Shown here one piece after another: positions 8,958 through 17,943 of a DNA stretch of 57,673 bases; positions within the stretch are counted from its first letter, which is position 1; every line of letters begins with the position of its first letter. The stretch comes from Rhizomicrobium sp. GTDB lineage: Bacteria; Pseudomonadota; Alphaproteobacteria; Micropepsales; Micropepsaceae. Both the position numbers and the translations under genes were made by a program. A model generated the notes under the pieces. It ran no database searches. It saw nothing but the letters and a program-made list of their open reading frames with translations, and was not told where the DNA came from. The stretch lies in assembly GCA_025451875.1 (NCBI GenBank), contig JANWJQ010000018.1, positions 1-57,673 of the forward strand, read 5' to 3'.

Positions 8958-10654
8958 TCGCCGCGCGCGTTCCCGTCGCGGCGCGGATCGGCGGCGCCGA
9001 GATAGCCGCCATCCACGCGCTCGATGATGTTGACGCCGCTCTGTTCGACAAACGGCTCCGCCACCTGGTGCCCCATCGCCTTGAGCTGCGGGATCAGCGC
9101 TTCCGCGGACGTGCCCTTCTCGATCAAGGTGGGCGAGTTGAGATTGGACACATGCGGCTCCGCGGCCGCCTTCGCCGGCGTTTCATGCCCATCGATCAGA
9201 TTGATGATCGATTGCGCGGTATAGGGAATGATGAGTGGGCCGCCGGGAGATCCGGTGGCGATTTTGAACGTGCCTCTCGCGTCGAACACGATTGTCGGCG
9301 ACATCGCCGATAGAGGCCGCTTCTTCGGCGCAGGCGCGTTCGCCACCGGCTTTCCGTCCAGCATCGGATCGAAAGAGAAATCGGTCAGCTGGTTGTTCAG
9401 GATGAAGCCCTTGGCCATCATCTTCGAACCCAGGACGGATTCCACGGTCGTCGTCATCGCGACCGCTTCGCCATTGTCATCCACGATGGACATGTGGCTG
9501 GTGCCCTGCGGCTGCGGGGAACGCTGTGGTGCGAAATCGAGGCTCGCATGTTTGACGGGTGGTGTGCCCGCTTGCGCCTGACCCATGTCCTTCGTCGGAT
9601 CGATGAGCTTGGAACGGTCGAGCGTGTAGCCGCGATCGGTCAATCCTTCCACCGGTACCGGAATGAAATCGGAATCGGCCATGTATTTCGCGCGGTCCGC
9701 GAAGGCGAGGCGATTGGCCTGTGTGAAGAGATGCGCCTGGCTCAGCGTGCCGGGCTGCAGATCTTTCGACGGGAAGCGCTCCAGCATGTCGAGAATCTGG
9801 ATTACGGCCACGCCGCCGGAGCTCGGCGGTCCCATCGAGCACAGACGATAGGCGCGATAGGTGCCGCACACGGGCGGCCGCTCCTTGGCGACATAGTTCT
9901 TCAGGTCGTCCAGCGTCATGTCCGCCGGATGGATCGGCGCATGCTGCACCTTGTCCACGATGGCTTGGGCGATAGGACCTTCGTAAAACGCCTTCGGTCC
10001 GCCCTTCGCTATGCCGCGCAACGTGTTGGCGAGTTCGGGATTTTTCAGGATTTCACCTTCGGCATAGGGCGTGCCGTCCGCTTTATAAAAATAGGCGCGG
10101 ATGTCGGGCATCTTCGCGAGCTGCGGATATTCGCGAAGTTCGCTCGATAGTTTCTTGGAGACCGGAAAGCCCTTGTCGGCAAGCGCGATAGCGGGCTCGA
10201 AAAGTTTCGCCCAGGGCAGCTTTCCGTATTTCTCATGCGCCAGCCACAGCATCGCGACGTCGCCCGGCACACCGACAGATAGTCCGCCCGGAATGGCATC
10301 GCCATGCGCCAGCGGCTTTCCGCTTGAATCGAGGAACATGCCAGGCGTAGCGGACGCCGGTGCCATCTCGCGGCCGTCGAAAGTGGTGACCTTCTTTGCC
10401 TTGGGATCGAACAGGACGATGAACGCGCCACCGCCGATGCCGGTGGATTCCGGTTCCACCAGGGTCAACATCATCTGCGCTGCGATGGCGGCATCCACCG
10501 CCGAGCCGCCCTGGCGCAGCATCTGAAGCCCCGCATCGGTCGCGAAGGGACTATCGGTGACGATCATGTGCTTCTTGGCGACAGGCGCATCAGCCTGCGC
10601 CGCGCCGATGGTGAGCAGCGATGCAAATACAGCGAAAACTATGCGCGAATTCAT
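8954..10654 (-). CDS. ggt: Gamma-glutamyltransferase
   Basis: Periplasmic Ntn-hydrolase of glutathione and gamma-glutamyl metabolism, 566 residues from ATG 10654 (MNSRIVFAVFASLLTIGAAQA signal peptide). The open frame upstream to 10723 is not needed. The autocatalytic and nucleophilic Thr is T385 in GTSHMSIVD. Substrate-loop features include ESTGIGGGAFIV near 85-96, SVLGSKMMAKGFILNNQLTDF, and SPGGPLIIPY. The precursor should be cut before T385 into large and small subunits. No gene partner is evident; the next gene is divergent. Confidence 0.95.
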   Translation of the reverse strand: MNSRIVFAVFASLLTIGAAQADAPVAKKHMIVTDSPFATDAGLQMLRQGGSAVDAAIAAQMMLTLVEPESTGIGGGAFIVLFDPKAKKVTTFDGREMAPASATPGMFLDSSGKPLAHGDAIPGGLSVGVPGDVAMLWLAHEKYGKLPWAKLFEPAIALADKGFPVSKKLSSELREYPQLAKMPDIRAYFYKADGTPYAEGEILKNPELANTLRGIAKGGPKAFYEGPIAQAIVDKVQHAPIHPADMTLDDLKNYVAKERPPVCGTYRAYRLCSMGPPSSGGVAVIQILDMLERFPSKDLQPGTLSQAHLFTQANRLAFADRAKYMADSDFIPVPVEGLTDRGYTLDRSKLIDPTKDMGQAQAGTPPVKHASLDFAPQRSPQPQGTSHMSIVDDNGEAVAMTTTVESVLGSKMMAKGFILNNQLTDFSFDPMLDGKPVANAPAPKKRPLSAMSPTIVFDARGTFKIATGSPGGPLIIPYTAQSIINLIDGHETPAKAAAEPHVSNLNSPTLIEKGTSAEALIPQLKAMGHQVAEPFVEQSGVNIIERVDGGYLGAADPRRDGNARGD

Positions 10655-10743
10655 TCTGTTCTCTTTCCGATGGCGGAGCCGGACGCTAGCGTCACCGCCA
10701 TCGTCAGGCTTGGCAAGCTGCAAATGCTCGCGGGAGGGATTTC

Positions 10744-11604
10744 ATGGACAAGGATTTTGCACCGGCCATCACACGGCGCACCTTCGCGGCGACGGGACTC
10801 GTCGCCGGATTCACGCTGGCCACGGGACCGTTGAACGCAGCCACCATCGTCACCAATGCGAACGGACTGGATGCCGGCGAAGTCAGCATCCCGGTTTCGG
10901 ACGGAAAGATTCCGGGTTACCGCGCCAAGCCGTCCGGCAAAAGCAATCTGCCGACGGTTCTTGTCGTGCAGGAAGTGTTCGGCGTGCATGAACATATCCG
11001 CGACATCTGCCGCCGCCTCGCGCATCAGGGCTATTATGCCATCGCGCCGTCGCTTTATGCGCGCCAGGGCGATCCGGGCAAATACGACATGGATCATCTG
11101 AAAGAGTTGTTCAACGACATCGTGGCGAAAGTGCCCGATGCCGAAGTGATGAGCGATCTGGATTCCGCTGTGGCGTTCGCCGCCGGCGATGGTGCTGACA
11201 GGGCGCAGCTCGGGATCGTCGGATTCTGCTGGGGCGGCCGCATCGTCTGGCTCTATGCTGCGCACAATCAGAAAGTGAAGGCGGGCGTTTCCTTCTATGG
11301 TGGCCTGCGCGGGCCTTCTCCTGTCAACGATCTGCGCCCGAAATATCCGCTCGATCTGGTGGCCGATATCAATGCGCCGGTGTTGGCCTTCTATGGCGGC
11401 CAGGACAAGGGCATAAAACTCGCCGACATCGAAGAAATGCGCGGCGCACTCCACGACGCGGGTAAAACGAACTTCAAGCTCGAACTCTTCCCCGATGCGC
11501 AGCACGGATTCTTCGCGGACTACCGTCCGTCCTACAACGAGAAGGATGCGAAACAGGCGTGGCGTGAATGGCTGGCCTGGTTCAAAAAGTATCTTGCGGC
11601 CTGA
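10744..11604 (+). CDS. Exported dienelactone hydrolase family protein
   Basis: 286-residue alpha/beta hydrolase with a Tat-like leader (TRRTFAATGLVAGFTLA, ending near ..LNAA). The dienelactone-hydrolase triad is visible: C162 in GFCWGG, D221 in YGGQDKG and H254 in QHGFFADYRPSY. The substrate is unknown; family members cleave lactones and esters. Export distinguishes it from the cytoplasmic catabolic enzymes. It stands alone between a divergent ggt and the S9 peptidase 64 bases downstream. Confidence 0.88.
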   Translation: MDKDFAPAITRRTFAATGLVAGFTLATGPLNAATIVTNANGLDAGEVSIPVSDGKIPGYRAKPSGKSNLPTVLVVQEVFGVHEHIRDICRRLAHQGYYAIAPSLYARQGDPGKYDMDHLKELFNDIVAKVPDAEVMSDLDSAVAFAAGDGADRAQLGIVGFCWGGRIVWLYAAHNQKVKAGVSFYGGLRGPSPVNDLRPKYPLDLVADINAPVLAFYGGQDKGIKLADIEEMRGALHDAGKTNFKLELFPDAQHGFFADYRPSYNEKDAKQAWREWLAWFKKYLAA

Positions 11605-11667
11605 AATCCGGGTGATTGCCGTCATCGCGTGAGGCGGTAAGCTTCAGGCGACGAATTGGGGGTACTC

Positions 11668-13812
11668 ATGAATCGTTTCCGGCTTGCCGTTTCCCTGTTG
11701 GCGCTTTGCGCGCTTGCGCCGCTCGGCGCGTCGACCGCGCAGCAGAGCGCCGATCCTTTCACCATGGATCAGGTGCTCTCTTATTCCTTTGTGCCGGAAC
11801 TCGTGGCGGCCGATCATGCCGACCGCATCGCCTGGGTGCGGATCGTAAAGGGCGTGCGCAATGTGTGGGTCGCCGACGGCCCATCCTTCGCGCCCCATCA
11901 GGTCACGCAATATACCAAGGACGACGGTCAGGAGATTACGCAGCTCACCTTCTCGCCGGACGGCAAGCATCTTCTCTATGTGCGGGGCGGCGATCACGAT
12001 GCGAACTGGCCCGCGGCAGGCGATCTTGCCCCCGATCCGGATTTCTCCACCGTCCAGCCGATCGTGACGATCTGGTCGGCGTCGCTGGCCGGCGGCGCGC
12101 CTGCCAAAGTCGCGGAAGGCGACGCACCCTCGATTACCGACGATGGCCGCGTTGCTTACATCAAGGACCATCAGATCTGGCTGACCACGCTCGCCGCCAA
12201 AGCAAAACCCGCGCGCTTCTTCTTCGACCGCGGCAATGCTTCTGATCTGCGATGGTCGCCAGATGGCAAGCGCCTTGCCTTCGTATCGGTGCGCGATGGC
12301 GGCGATCACAGCTTCATCGGCATCTATGCGGGTGCGGATGCACCCATCCATTATCTGGCGCCTTCCACGGGCCGCGACGATGAAATCGCTTGGTCGAAGG
12401 ATGGGCGCAGCATCGCCTTTGTGCGCCAGCCGGGCCGTGGGGGCGCGCCGGAGCCGATCCTGAAGGACGTTCCACATCCGTTTGCGATCTGGACAGCGGA
12501 TACGGCGACCGGCGCGGGCCGCGAAGTCTGGCATAGCCCCGACACGTTGCTGGGCTCCTGGCCGGAGACGCCGGGCAACGTCAATCTGCATTGGGCGGCG
12601 GGCAACCGGTTTGTCTTCACCGCCGATCTCGACAATTGGCCGCATCTTTACTCGGTCCGTGTTGACGGCGGTGAACCCACGCTGCTCACGCCCGGCAACT
12701 TCATGGTCGAGGACGTCACGCAAAGCCGCGATGGGCGCTTCATGATCTACAGCGCCAACACGGGCAGCGATGCCAGCGACGATGACCGCCGCCATATTTT
12801 CCGCGTGCCGGTCGATGCGGCGACGCCTGTCGCGCTGACATCCGGTGACGGATTGCAGACCTCGCCGGTTGTCGCGGGCGGGGGCGCGGTGGCCTTTATT
12901 TCGGCGGGCGCGAAGCGGCCGTTCTCGACAGGCGTTGTCGGCATGGATGGGCAAGGCGCGCACGATCTGAACGGCGGCGCATTGCCGATGGACTTTCCGA
13001 TCGATGCGCTGGTTGTTCCCAAACGCGTGACGTTCCAGTCGCCGGACGGTCTCACCATCCATGGTCAGCTCTTCCAGCGCGATGATGGCGTGACCAAACC
13101 GGGCATCATCTTCGTGCATGGCGGCCCGCCGCGGCAGATGCTGCTGGGCTGGCACTATATGGACTACTATTCGAATGCGTATGCGACGAACCAATATCTC
13201 GCCGCGCATGGCTTCACCGTGCTGTCGGTGAACTACCGCCTCGGCATTGGCTACGGACATATGTTCCATCATCCCGAGCATGCGGGGCTGGCAGGCGCTG
13301 CCGAATATCAGGATGTCCTCGCCGGTGCGCGCTATCTGCAGAAGGTGCCGGGCGTGGATCCCAATCGCATTGGAATCTGGGGCGGCTCCTATGGCGGCTA
13401 TCTCACGGCGATGGGGCTTGCCCGTAACTCGGATGTCTTCAAGGCGGGCGTCGACTTCCACGGCGTGCATGACTGGTCGAGTTTCATCGACAATTGGGTC
13501 GATAAAGGCTCGAAGCGGTATGAGCAGGGAGACCGTGATGCGGCGATGAAGGTTGCGTTTGAATCATCGCCCATCGCCAGCATGGACAGCTGGAAATCGC
13601 CGGTTCTGCTCATCCAGGGCGACGATGACCGCAATGTCAATTTCGCGCAGACCATCGATCTGGCGCGCAGGCTGGATGCGCATCATATCTATTATGAAGA
13701 GCTGGTCATCCCGAACGAGATCCACGGATTCCTGCGCTACACATCATGGGATCAGGCCGACAAGGCGACGGCAGCGTTCCTTGCCAAGGAGCTTCCGCAG
13801 CCCGCGCACTAA
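11668..13812 (+). CDS. S9 family (prolyl oligopeptidase-type) peptidase
   Basis: 714 residues from ATG 11668 (MNRFRLAVSLLALCALAPLGAS signal peptide). An in-frame TTG at 11656 is less likely because a GGGGG stretch precedes the ATG. The N-terminal half is a WD40/TolB-like propeller (LTFSPDGKHLLYV, LRWSPDGKRLAFV, EIAWSKDGRSIAFV). The C-terminal alpha/beta hydrolase domain has S574 in WGGSYGGYL, D652-654 in QGDDDRNV and H686 in NEIHGF. It resembles the dipeptidyl/acylaminoacyl peptidases that degrade peptides in the periplasm. It ends just before a strong terminator. Confidence 0.93.
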   Translation: MNRFRLAVSLLALCALAPLGASTAQQSADPFTMDQVLSYSFVPELVAADHADRIAWVRIVKGVRNVWVADGPSFAPHQVTQYTKDDGQEITQLTFSPDGKHLLYVRGGDHDANWPAAGDLAPDPDFSTVQPIVTIWSASLAGGAPAKVAEGDAPSITDDGRVAYIKDHQIWLTTLAAKAKPARFFFDRGNASDLRWSPDGKRLAFVSVRDGGDHSFIGIYAGADAPIHYLAPSTGRDDEIAWSKDGRSIAFVRQPGRGGAPEPILKDVPHPFAIWTADTATGAGREVWHSPDTLLGSWPETPGNVNLHWAAGNRFVFTADLDNWPHLYSVRVDGGEPTLLTPGNFMVEDVTQSRDGRFMIYSANTGSDASDDDRRHIFRVPVDAATPVALTSGDGLQTSPVVAGGGAVAFISAGAKRPFSTGVVGMDGQGAHDLNGGALPMDFPIDALVVPKRVTFQSPDGLTIHGQLFQRDDGVTKPGIIFVHGGPPRQMLLGWHYMDYYSNAYATNQYLAAHGFTVLSVNYRLGIGYGHMFHHPEHAGLAGAAEYQDVLAGARYLQKVPGVDPNRIGIWGGSYGGYLTAMGLARNSDVFKAGVDFHGVHDWSSFIDNWVDKGSKRYEQGDRDAAMKVAFESSPIASMDSWKSPVLLIQGDDDRNVNFAQTIDLARRLDAHHIYYEELVIPNEIHGFLRYTSWDQADKATAAFLAKELPQPAH

Positions 13813-13825
13813 GGGGCGCAAAGAA

Positions 13826-13855
13826 AAAGGGCGCGGGAGAAATCCCGCGCCCTTT
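13826..13855. terminator. Bidirectional intrinsic terminator
   Basis: A perfect 13-bp stem (AAAGGGCGCGGGA / TCCCGCGCCCTTT) closed by a GAAA tetraloop at 13839-13842. The stem itself ends in T-runs on either strand. It sits 14 bases after the S9 peptidase stop and 21 bases beyond the stop of the convergent lipoprotein gene, so it can serve both. Confidence 0.85.
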
Positions 13856-13875
13856 GTCGTTTCCGCTGAAAGCGT

Positions 13876-15066
13876 TTAGCGCACGAAGACGCGCACTTCG
13901 CTGGATGAGATCGACGGGTCGGTCGCTGACGAGATGCCCAGGCGCGTCGCCGGAACACCCATATCGGTCATCGAACGCATCACATCCTGCGCATGGCGGC
14001 GCGCGTCGGATTGGGCGAGCTGCACGGCGGAAGCGGTGCCGCGCGTGGGCGAAACGCCGACGATGTCGAAGCCCGCACCGGGACGCGACTGCAGCGCCTG
14101 GCTGAGCGCGGTGTAGAGGATCTGCTGATACTGCACGCCGGCATGGTCGAAGCGGATGGTGACAAGCGCAGCCCCGCTGGGCGTTGCGCCATAGCTCGCC
14201 GGCGCCGAAGTGGAGGCCAGCATCGGCGCGCCGAGTTCGGAACCGTAGAGTTCGCCATTCTTGATGGCGCTAGCCAGCGTGGTGAGGTTGGCGCGCTCAT
14301 TGGCGACATAGGCCGTCTGGCGCTGCACATCTTCCGAGATCTGGCGCATCAGGCGGTCGATCAGAACGACCGTCTGGTCGGTCTCGTCTTCCAGCACCGA
14401 AAGCTGGCGATGGTCTTCATCGACCGCGCCGGAGACATTGTAGGTGGACTGGATCGTGTCGAGGTCGAAATGCGCGCGGGACGCGTCGCCGGAGACCGCG
14501 GTGCCCAGGGCGTTCAGCGCATTGATATTGGTGGTCAGCTCATCGAGCGAGGTCTGCGCGGAGTTCCATTGCGCGACCAATTCCGGGTTGCCGCGCGTCG
14601 TGCCCATCTGCAGATGCGTCGTGATGCGCGCCTTGGAGTCATGATAGGCGGCCGCCGATCCACCGGCCTGCGCGCGCAGGGACGCCAGTTGCTCTGCATT
14701 GGCGACGATCTTGTTCTGCAGGCCCGAAACGTCGGAGCGCAATTGCGCGACTTTCTGGCCCACCGCGGTGCCGGTGTCCGTGCCCGGCTCGATCACGACC
14801 GGCGTGATGGAAATGCTAGGGCCGGCCGCGACGCTCGTACCCGATCCGGGAAGCGTTCCAGGCTGCGAGGAAAGAGCCACTGAATCCGAACCAGCGGAAG
14901 GCAGTGTACCCGGTGCGGAAGAATCGGATGCTGCCGGTGCGGACTGATCGCTCCCGGAATCGCTGCCAAACATTGCATCATCAATGCCGCCGCAGCTTGC
15001 AAGGCCGAGTGCCGCCGCCGCCAGGATCAGCGTCAAAACCCGCCGCGAGTCCGCCATTCTCAACAT
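13876..15066 (-). CDS. Coiled-coil lipoprotein with OmpA-like C-terminus
   Basis: 396 residues. Signal peptide with lipobox LASC (LTLILAAAALGLASCGG), then a Ser/Pro/Gly-rich linker of about 70 residues, then long helical coiled-coil segments (about 100-270), then an OmpA-like end: VTIRFDHAGVQYQQILYTAL..GFDIVGVSPTRG..QSDARRHAQDVMRSMTDMGVPATRLG. This suggests an outer-membrane lipoprotein that contacts peptidoglycan or another envelope partner. The start MLRMADSRR is chosen because GGAG lies nine bases upstream; ATG 15057 is possible. No family name is assigned. Confidence 0.8.
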   Translation of the reverse strand: MLRMADSRRVLTLILAAAALGLASCGGIDDAMFGSDSGSDQSAPAASDSSAPGTLPSAGSDSVALSSQPGTLPGSGTSVAAGPSISITPVVIEPGTDTGTAVGQKVAQLRSDVSGLQNKIVANAEQLASLRAQAGGSAAAYHDSKARITTHLQMGTTRGNPELVAQWNSAQTSLDELTTNINALNALGTAVSGDASRAHFDLDTIQSTYNVSGAVDEDHRQLSVLEDETDQTVVLIDRLMRQISEDVQRQTAYVANERANLTTLASAIKNGELYGSELGAPMLASTSAPASYGATPSGAALVTIRFDHAGVQYQQILYTALSQALQSRPGAGFDIVGVSPTRGTASAVQLAQSDARRHAQDVMRSMTDMGVPATRLGISSATDPSISSSEVRVFVR

Positions 15067-15402
15067 CTGCTTTGTCTCCGCTCGGGCGGTATGAACCGCC
15101 CCCCGGCGCGCTGATTGCGCCCGAACGCATTGCCCCAGCCCAAACCTTCAAGAACGCGAGGCGGGCGGCCGCCAGTCTTAACTACGCAATCAGGCCCCGA
15201 CAAGACCGCGTGAGCATGCAGGTTGGGGGAAATTTGGTGGGCGGGACGGGGACTTGGCGGGTGTAACCCGAAAGCGGACAGACCCCGCGCCTGGCACCCG
15301 AGCCACCTGCGGCGCCATAACGGCACCCGCTGTTCCCCAGTGGGGCGAAGAGGGTTGCCATTGGGGTTTTCGCTGAATAGGTTGCGCGCCCTCGCGACAT
15401 GC
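15067..15402. other. Intergenic stretch before tRNA-Arg
   Basis: 336 bases between the lipoprotein start and the tRNA. Apart from the tRNA promoter at its right end I see no supported gene. The open frames here (for example 15060-15326 on minus) look like chance readings. Confidence 0.6.
15355..15383 (+). promoter_or_regulatory. Predicted promoter of tRNA-Arg
   Basis: -35 TTGCCA (15355-15360) and -10 TAGGTT (15378-15383) with a 17-base spacer. Initiation would fall around 15390, about a dozen bases before the mature tRNA 5' end. Confidence 0.5.
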
Positions 15403-15479
15403 GCGCCCGTAGCTCAGCTGGATAGAGCACCAGACTACGAATCTGGGGGTCAGAGGTTCGAATCCTTTCGGGCGCGCCA
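15403..15479 (+). tRNA. tRNA-Arg (anticodon ACG)
   Basis: 77 bases with encoded CCA. Acceptor GCGCCCG (15403-15409) pairs with CGGGCGC (15469-15475). The D-arm is GCTC..GAGC. The anticodon stem CCAGA/TCTGG (15430-15434, 15442-15446) encloses loop CTACGAA with ACG at 15437-15439. The T-arm carries GGTTCGAATCC. ACG (inosine-modified) reads CGU/CGC/CGA. The serine recombinase gene on the other strand runs into its 3' half. Confidence 0.96.
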
Positions 15480-17063
15480 TTCCCGTGCAAAACTCGGAAC
15501 CACTGTGAGTGTTTCCGGATTGGAAGCTGCGGAAGCGATGGCCGCACGCGGTCCGGATATTACGGCCCTTTCACGATCCACCACGATTTCCGAGACAAGT
15601 CCCCGCACATAGCGGCGCTGCAAAGGGCGCGGCGCATCCAGGAGACGGCGCTTGAGATTGGCAGCGACGGTTGCAGCTTGCCGGTTGGATATCGCTTGGC
15701 GGATTGCTGGAAGGTCGCGGTCCAGGGAGGCCAAAAGCGCAAGGCTTTCATCGCGGCGATGGTTGAGCCCGACAAGCTTGTCGCGCAGCAGCGATGAGTC
15801 CGGGACATGACCTTCGGCAACCGCCGTCAATAACCGGTCAATTTGGGTTTCAGTGTGCTTGAGGTCCTTGCGCAAGCCTGCGCGTCGCGTGGCGTCCGTG
15901 GAAGCGGCATCGCGCCTGTGGCGGCTGGCTTCGCGAACAAGCGTTACGAGCCTCTGCGGCGTCAGCAGTTGGTCCGCCAGAGCCCCGATGACAAGCTGAT
16001 CCAATTGCGCTTCTGGAACGATGATTGGGGCCTTGCAGGCGCTACGGCCTTTGAGACGCTTGGCCGAGCAGGCGTAGTAGCGATAGCGCCCGCTCTTGCC
16101 GGTGCTGAGCATCAGCGGTGCACCGCAGCTTTCGCAGCGCGCAATACCCGTCAACAAGACTTCACTGTTGACGATGCGCGGCGCGGTGACATTGGGCCTG
16201 CGCGATTTGAGCCGCGCCTGGACGGTTTCAAAGGTTTGGCGCGCGACAATCTCCGGGACGGGAACGGCGATCCATTCGGACTTGTCTCTTACCGCGCGGC
16301 TCCGGCTGTCGTGCGTGTTGTAATGGTGAATGCCGCTGTACGCCTCACGCGTCAGGATGGCGTGAACGGCGCTGGTGTAGAAGGGATTGCCGCCCCGGTT
16401 CCTAAAGCCGTGCGCATTGAGCCAGGAGGCAATGTCCTTGATACCCATAGGCCCTTTGGTGCCATCGCCTCGCAAGAAGAGTTCAAATATCTGGCGGACC
16501 GTCCCGGCTTCGCGTTCCTCGATTTCCAGCTTCTTCTTGGTTCTCTGGCCGCGCTTTTCGGCTTCGACGGTGCGGTAGCCGAACGGCGGCTGCGAACCAT
16601 TCCAAAAACCCTGCCGCGCATTTTCCAGCATGGTGCGGGTGACATGCTTGGCGGTTTCGGCGCTGGTGTATTGATCGGCGGCGGCAAGGATTGTTTCGGC
16701 GAAGTCCGCCGATGGACCCTCGCCAAAGCCTTGCGTCATGGAAAGCAGAGAGACGCCATGTTTGGATAGCTTGCGTTTCCAGAACGTGTAACCGGCCACA
16801 TCGCGAAAGAAGCGCGATTGACTGTGAAACAGCACAATATCGAACGGCGAAGGATCGACGCAGGCTGCATCCATCAGGGATTGGAACTCTTGGCGCTTGT
16901 CGTCGCGGGCACTGGCTCCAGCGTCCACAAACTCCCGCGCGATATGCCAGCCGCGTTCTGAGCAATAGCGCCGCGCGTGCGCCAATTGATCTGGAATGGA
17001 AATGTCATTCTCCGCCTGCCGCGTCGTGGACACCCGCGCATAGACCGCAACCCGCTTGCTCAT
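15450..17063 (-). CDS. Large serine recombinase (site-specific integrase)
   Basis: 537 residues. The resolvase domain is at about 4-150 with catalytic S12 in YARVSTTRQ and Arg residues in SQSRFFRD. The Recombinase domain (PF07508-like) is FGYRTVEAEKRG..NPFYTSAVHAILTREAYSGIH. A zinc-ribbon CESCGAPLML..YYACSAKRLKGRSAC follows, then a coiled coil at about 385-450. This is the phiC31/Bxb1-type architecture that integrates by double-strand breaks at short cores. The last nine residues (WRARKDSNL) and the stop lie inside the tRNA-Arg gene in antisense, so the gene end is created by the attachment site. Its ATG overlaps the upstream small ORF by four bases. Confidence 0.93.
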   Translation of the reverse strand: MSKRVAVYARVSTTRQAENDISIPDQLAHARRYCSERGWHIAREFVDAGASARDDKRQEFQSLMDAACVDPSPFDIVLFHSQSRFFRDVAGYTFWKRKLSKHGVSLLSMTQGFGEGPSADFAETILAAADQYTSAETAKHVTRTMLENARQGFWNGSQPPFGYRTVEAEKRGQRTKKKLEIEEREAGTVRQIFELFLRGDGTKGPMGIKDIASWLNAHGFRNRGGNPFYTSAVHAILTREAYSGIHHYNTHDSRSRAVRDKSEWIAVPVPEIVARQTFETVQARLKSRRPNVTAPRIVNSEVLLTGIARCESCGAPLMLSTGKSGRYRYYACSAKRLKGRSACKAPIIVPEAQLDQLVIGALADQLLTPQRLVTLVREASRHRRDAASTDATRRAGLRKDLKHTETQIDRLLTAVAEGHVPDSSLLRDKLVGLNHRRDESLALLASLDRDLPAIRQAISNRQAATVAANLKRRLLDAPRPLQRRYVRGLVSEIVVDRERAVISGPRAAIASAASNPETLTVVPSFAREWRARKDSNL

Positions 17064-17302
17064 TGTCCTGTGCCTTTATCGCTGTCCGTCAAAAGACTGT
17101 CCCAATCGTCCAGCAGCGCGGCAAAGACTTCAATCTCGACTTGTGTGATCGGTGAATCTTTTGGAATCAAGATTTGCGCGCGTAATGTCTGGCGAGGCGC
17201 AATTGTACCAGTATTAGGCTTGGAATCTTGCGCTTGGCGAAGCTGCTGGAAATTTCCGGGACAGGCCGGGTTTGCCGGATTCGGTTTGCGCTTGGACGCC
17301 AC
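17060..17302 (-). CDS. Small protein coupled to the serine recombinase
   Basis: 80 residues from GTG 17302: a basic N-terminus (MASKRKPNPAN) and an acidic helical end (QVEIEVFAALLDDWDSLLTD). Its TGA overlaps the recombinase ATG by four bases, which is the main evidence for its reality. Small acidic proteins upstream of serine recombinases are common in alphaproteobacteria and could act as a directionality factor or regulator, but that is inference. I do not recognise a family. Confidence 0.6.
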   Translation of the reverse strand: MASKRKPNPANPACPGNFQQLRQAQDSKPNTGTIAPRQTLRAQILIPKDSPITQVEIEVFAALLDDWDSLLTDSDKGTGQ

Positions 17303-17727
17303 AACAATAACCGCTTGCGCCGAACGGCATGATTGCCGGTCGGACGGGGCGCGAGGCGGGAGAACCTTGTCATTAGGTGCAAAGCGGGGTCCGGCGCACG
17401 AATTTCCACTGACAGGAATTGAGCGAAAAACAGTATTCCAATCTTGGGAGCGCGGAGAGGTGCAAAATCGGGAATCGGTTAACGGCTTTCGCCACCAAAG
17501 CGAGAATCATTTTAGGGTATTTTGATTTTCCGGGTGCCTGATACCGGGCCGTTTTGAGGGCCCAAAATGCAAGCTGAGAAACCCCAGCGCCCATCGCTAG
17601 AAATGACCGCGCGTTCGCGCAGCCGGGCCAGATGAAGACCAGCGCCTGATCGACAAAAATACCGGCGGCTGTTATTCGAAACGCGCCGTTCTAGAATGGA
17701 ATAAATTCTAAGCGCGGATGATATTTC
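17303..17727. other. Intergenic region of the element
   Basis: 425 bases with no supported gene. It holds small hairpins (for example GGGCC/GGCCC around 17550) and, near the right end, an inverted repeat TAGAAT-7-ATTCTA (17692-17710) immediately upstream of the small membrane protein gene. The recombinase operon promoter on minus should lie in the left part, but no good match to consensus was seen. Confidence 0.5.
17692..17710. promoter_or_regulatory. Inverted repeat, candidate operator
   Basis: TAGAAT (17692-17697) and ATTCTA (17705-17710) with a 7-base spacer, 18 bases before the ATG of the 63-residue protein. Half-site spacing suits a dimeric regulator such as the element's XRE protein. 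No binding evidence. Confidence 0.3.
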
Positions 17728-17919
17728 ATGGCTGGCATCTCCACCGCAGGTTCCGTGCCTGGCTGGCTAGCGCTTATTGTTGTTATTTTGCTCATCAATT
17801 GGTTGCGCCAACGCGAAGAGTTTAGGCGCGGCGATCTGCTCGAGATTTGGCTACTGCTTTTCAGTGTCGCTGGTGCAATCGGACTTATATTCTTCGTTGC
17901 CCGTTGGCTGTTTGGCTAA
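17728..17919 (+). CDS. Small two-helix membrane protein
   Basis: 63 residues with two hydrophobic helices (about 11-26, PGWLALIVVILLINWL; about 41-62, IWLLLFSVAGAIGLIFFVARWLF) joined by a charged loop RQREEFRRGDLLE. It has the shape of small phage or island membrane proteins (holin-like or toxin-like), but no family is recognised. It lies on + between minus-strand neighbours, with its own upstream inverted repeat. Confidence 0.5.
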   Translation: MAGISTAGSVPGWLALIVVILLINWLRQREEFRRGDLLEIWLLLFSVAGAIGLIFFVARWLFG

Positions 17920-17943
17920 CTTTGGCTGATAATTCGTACCGGC

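Noticed and set aside
17373..17594. 73-codon minus-strand frame in the element's intergenic region
   Set aside because: No ribosome site, no coupling, composition not protein-like.
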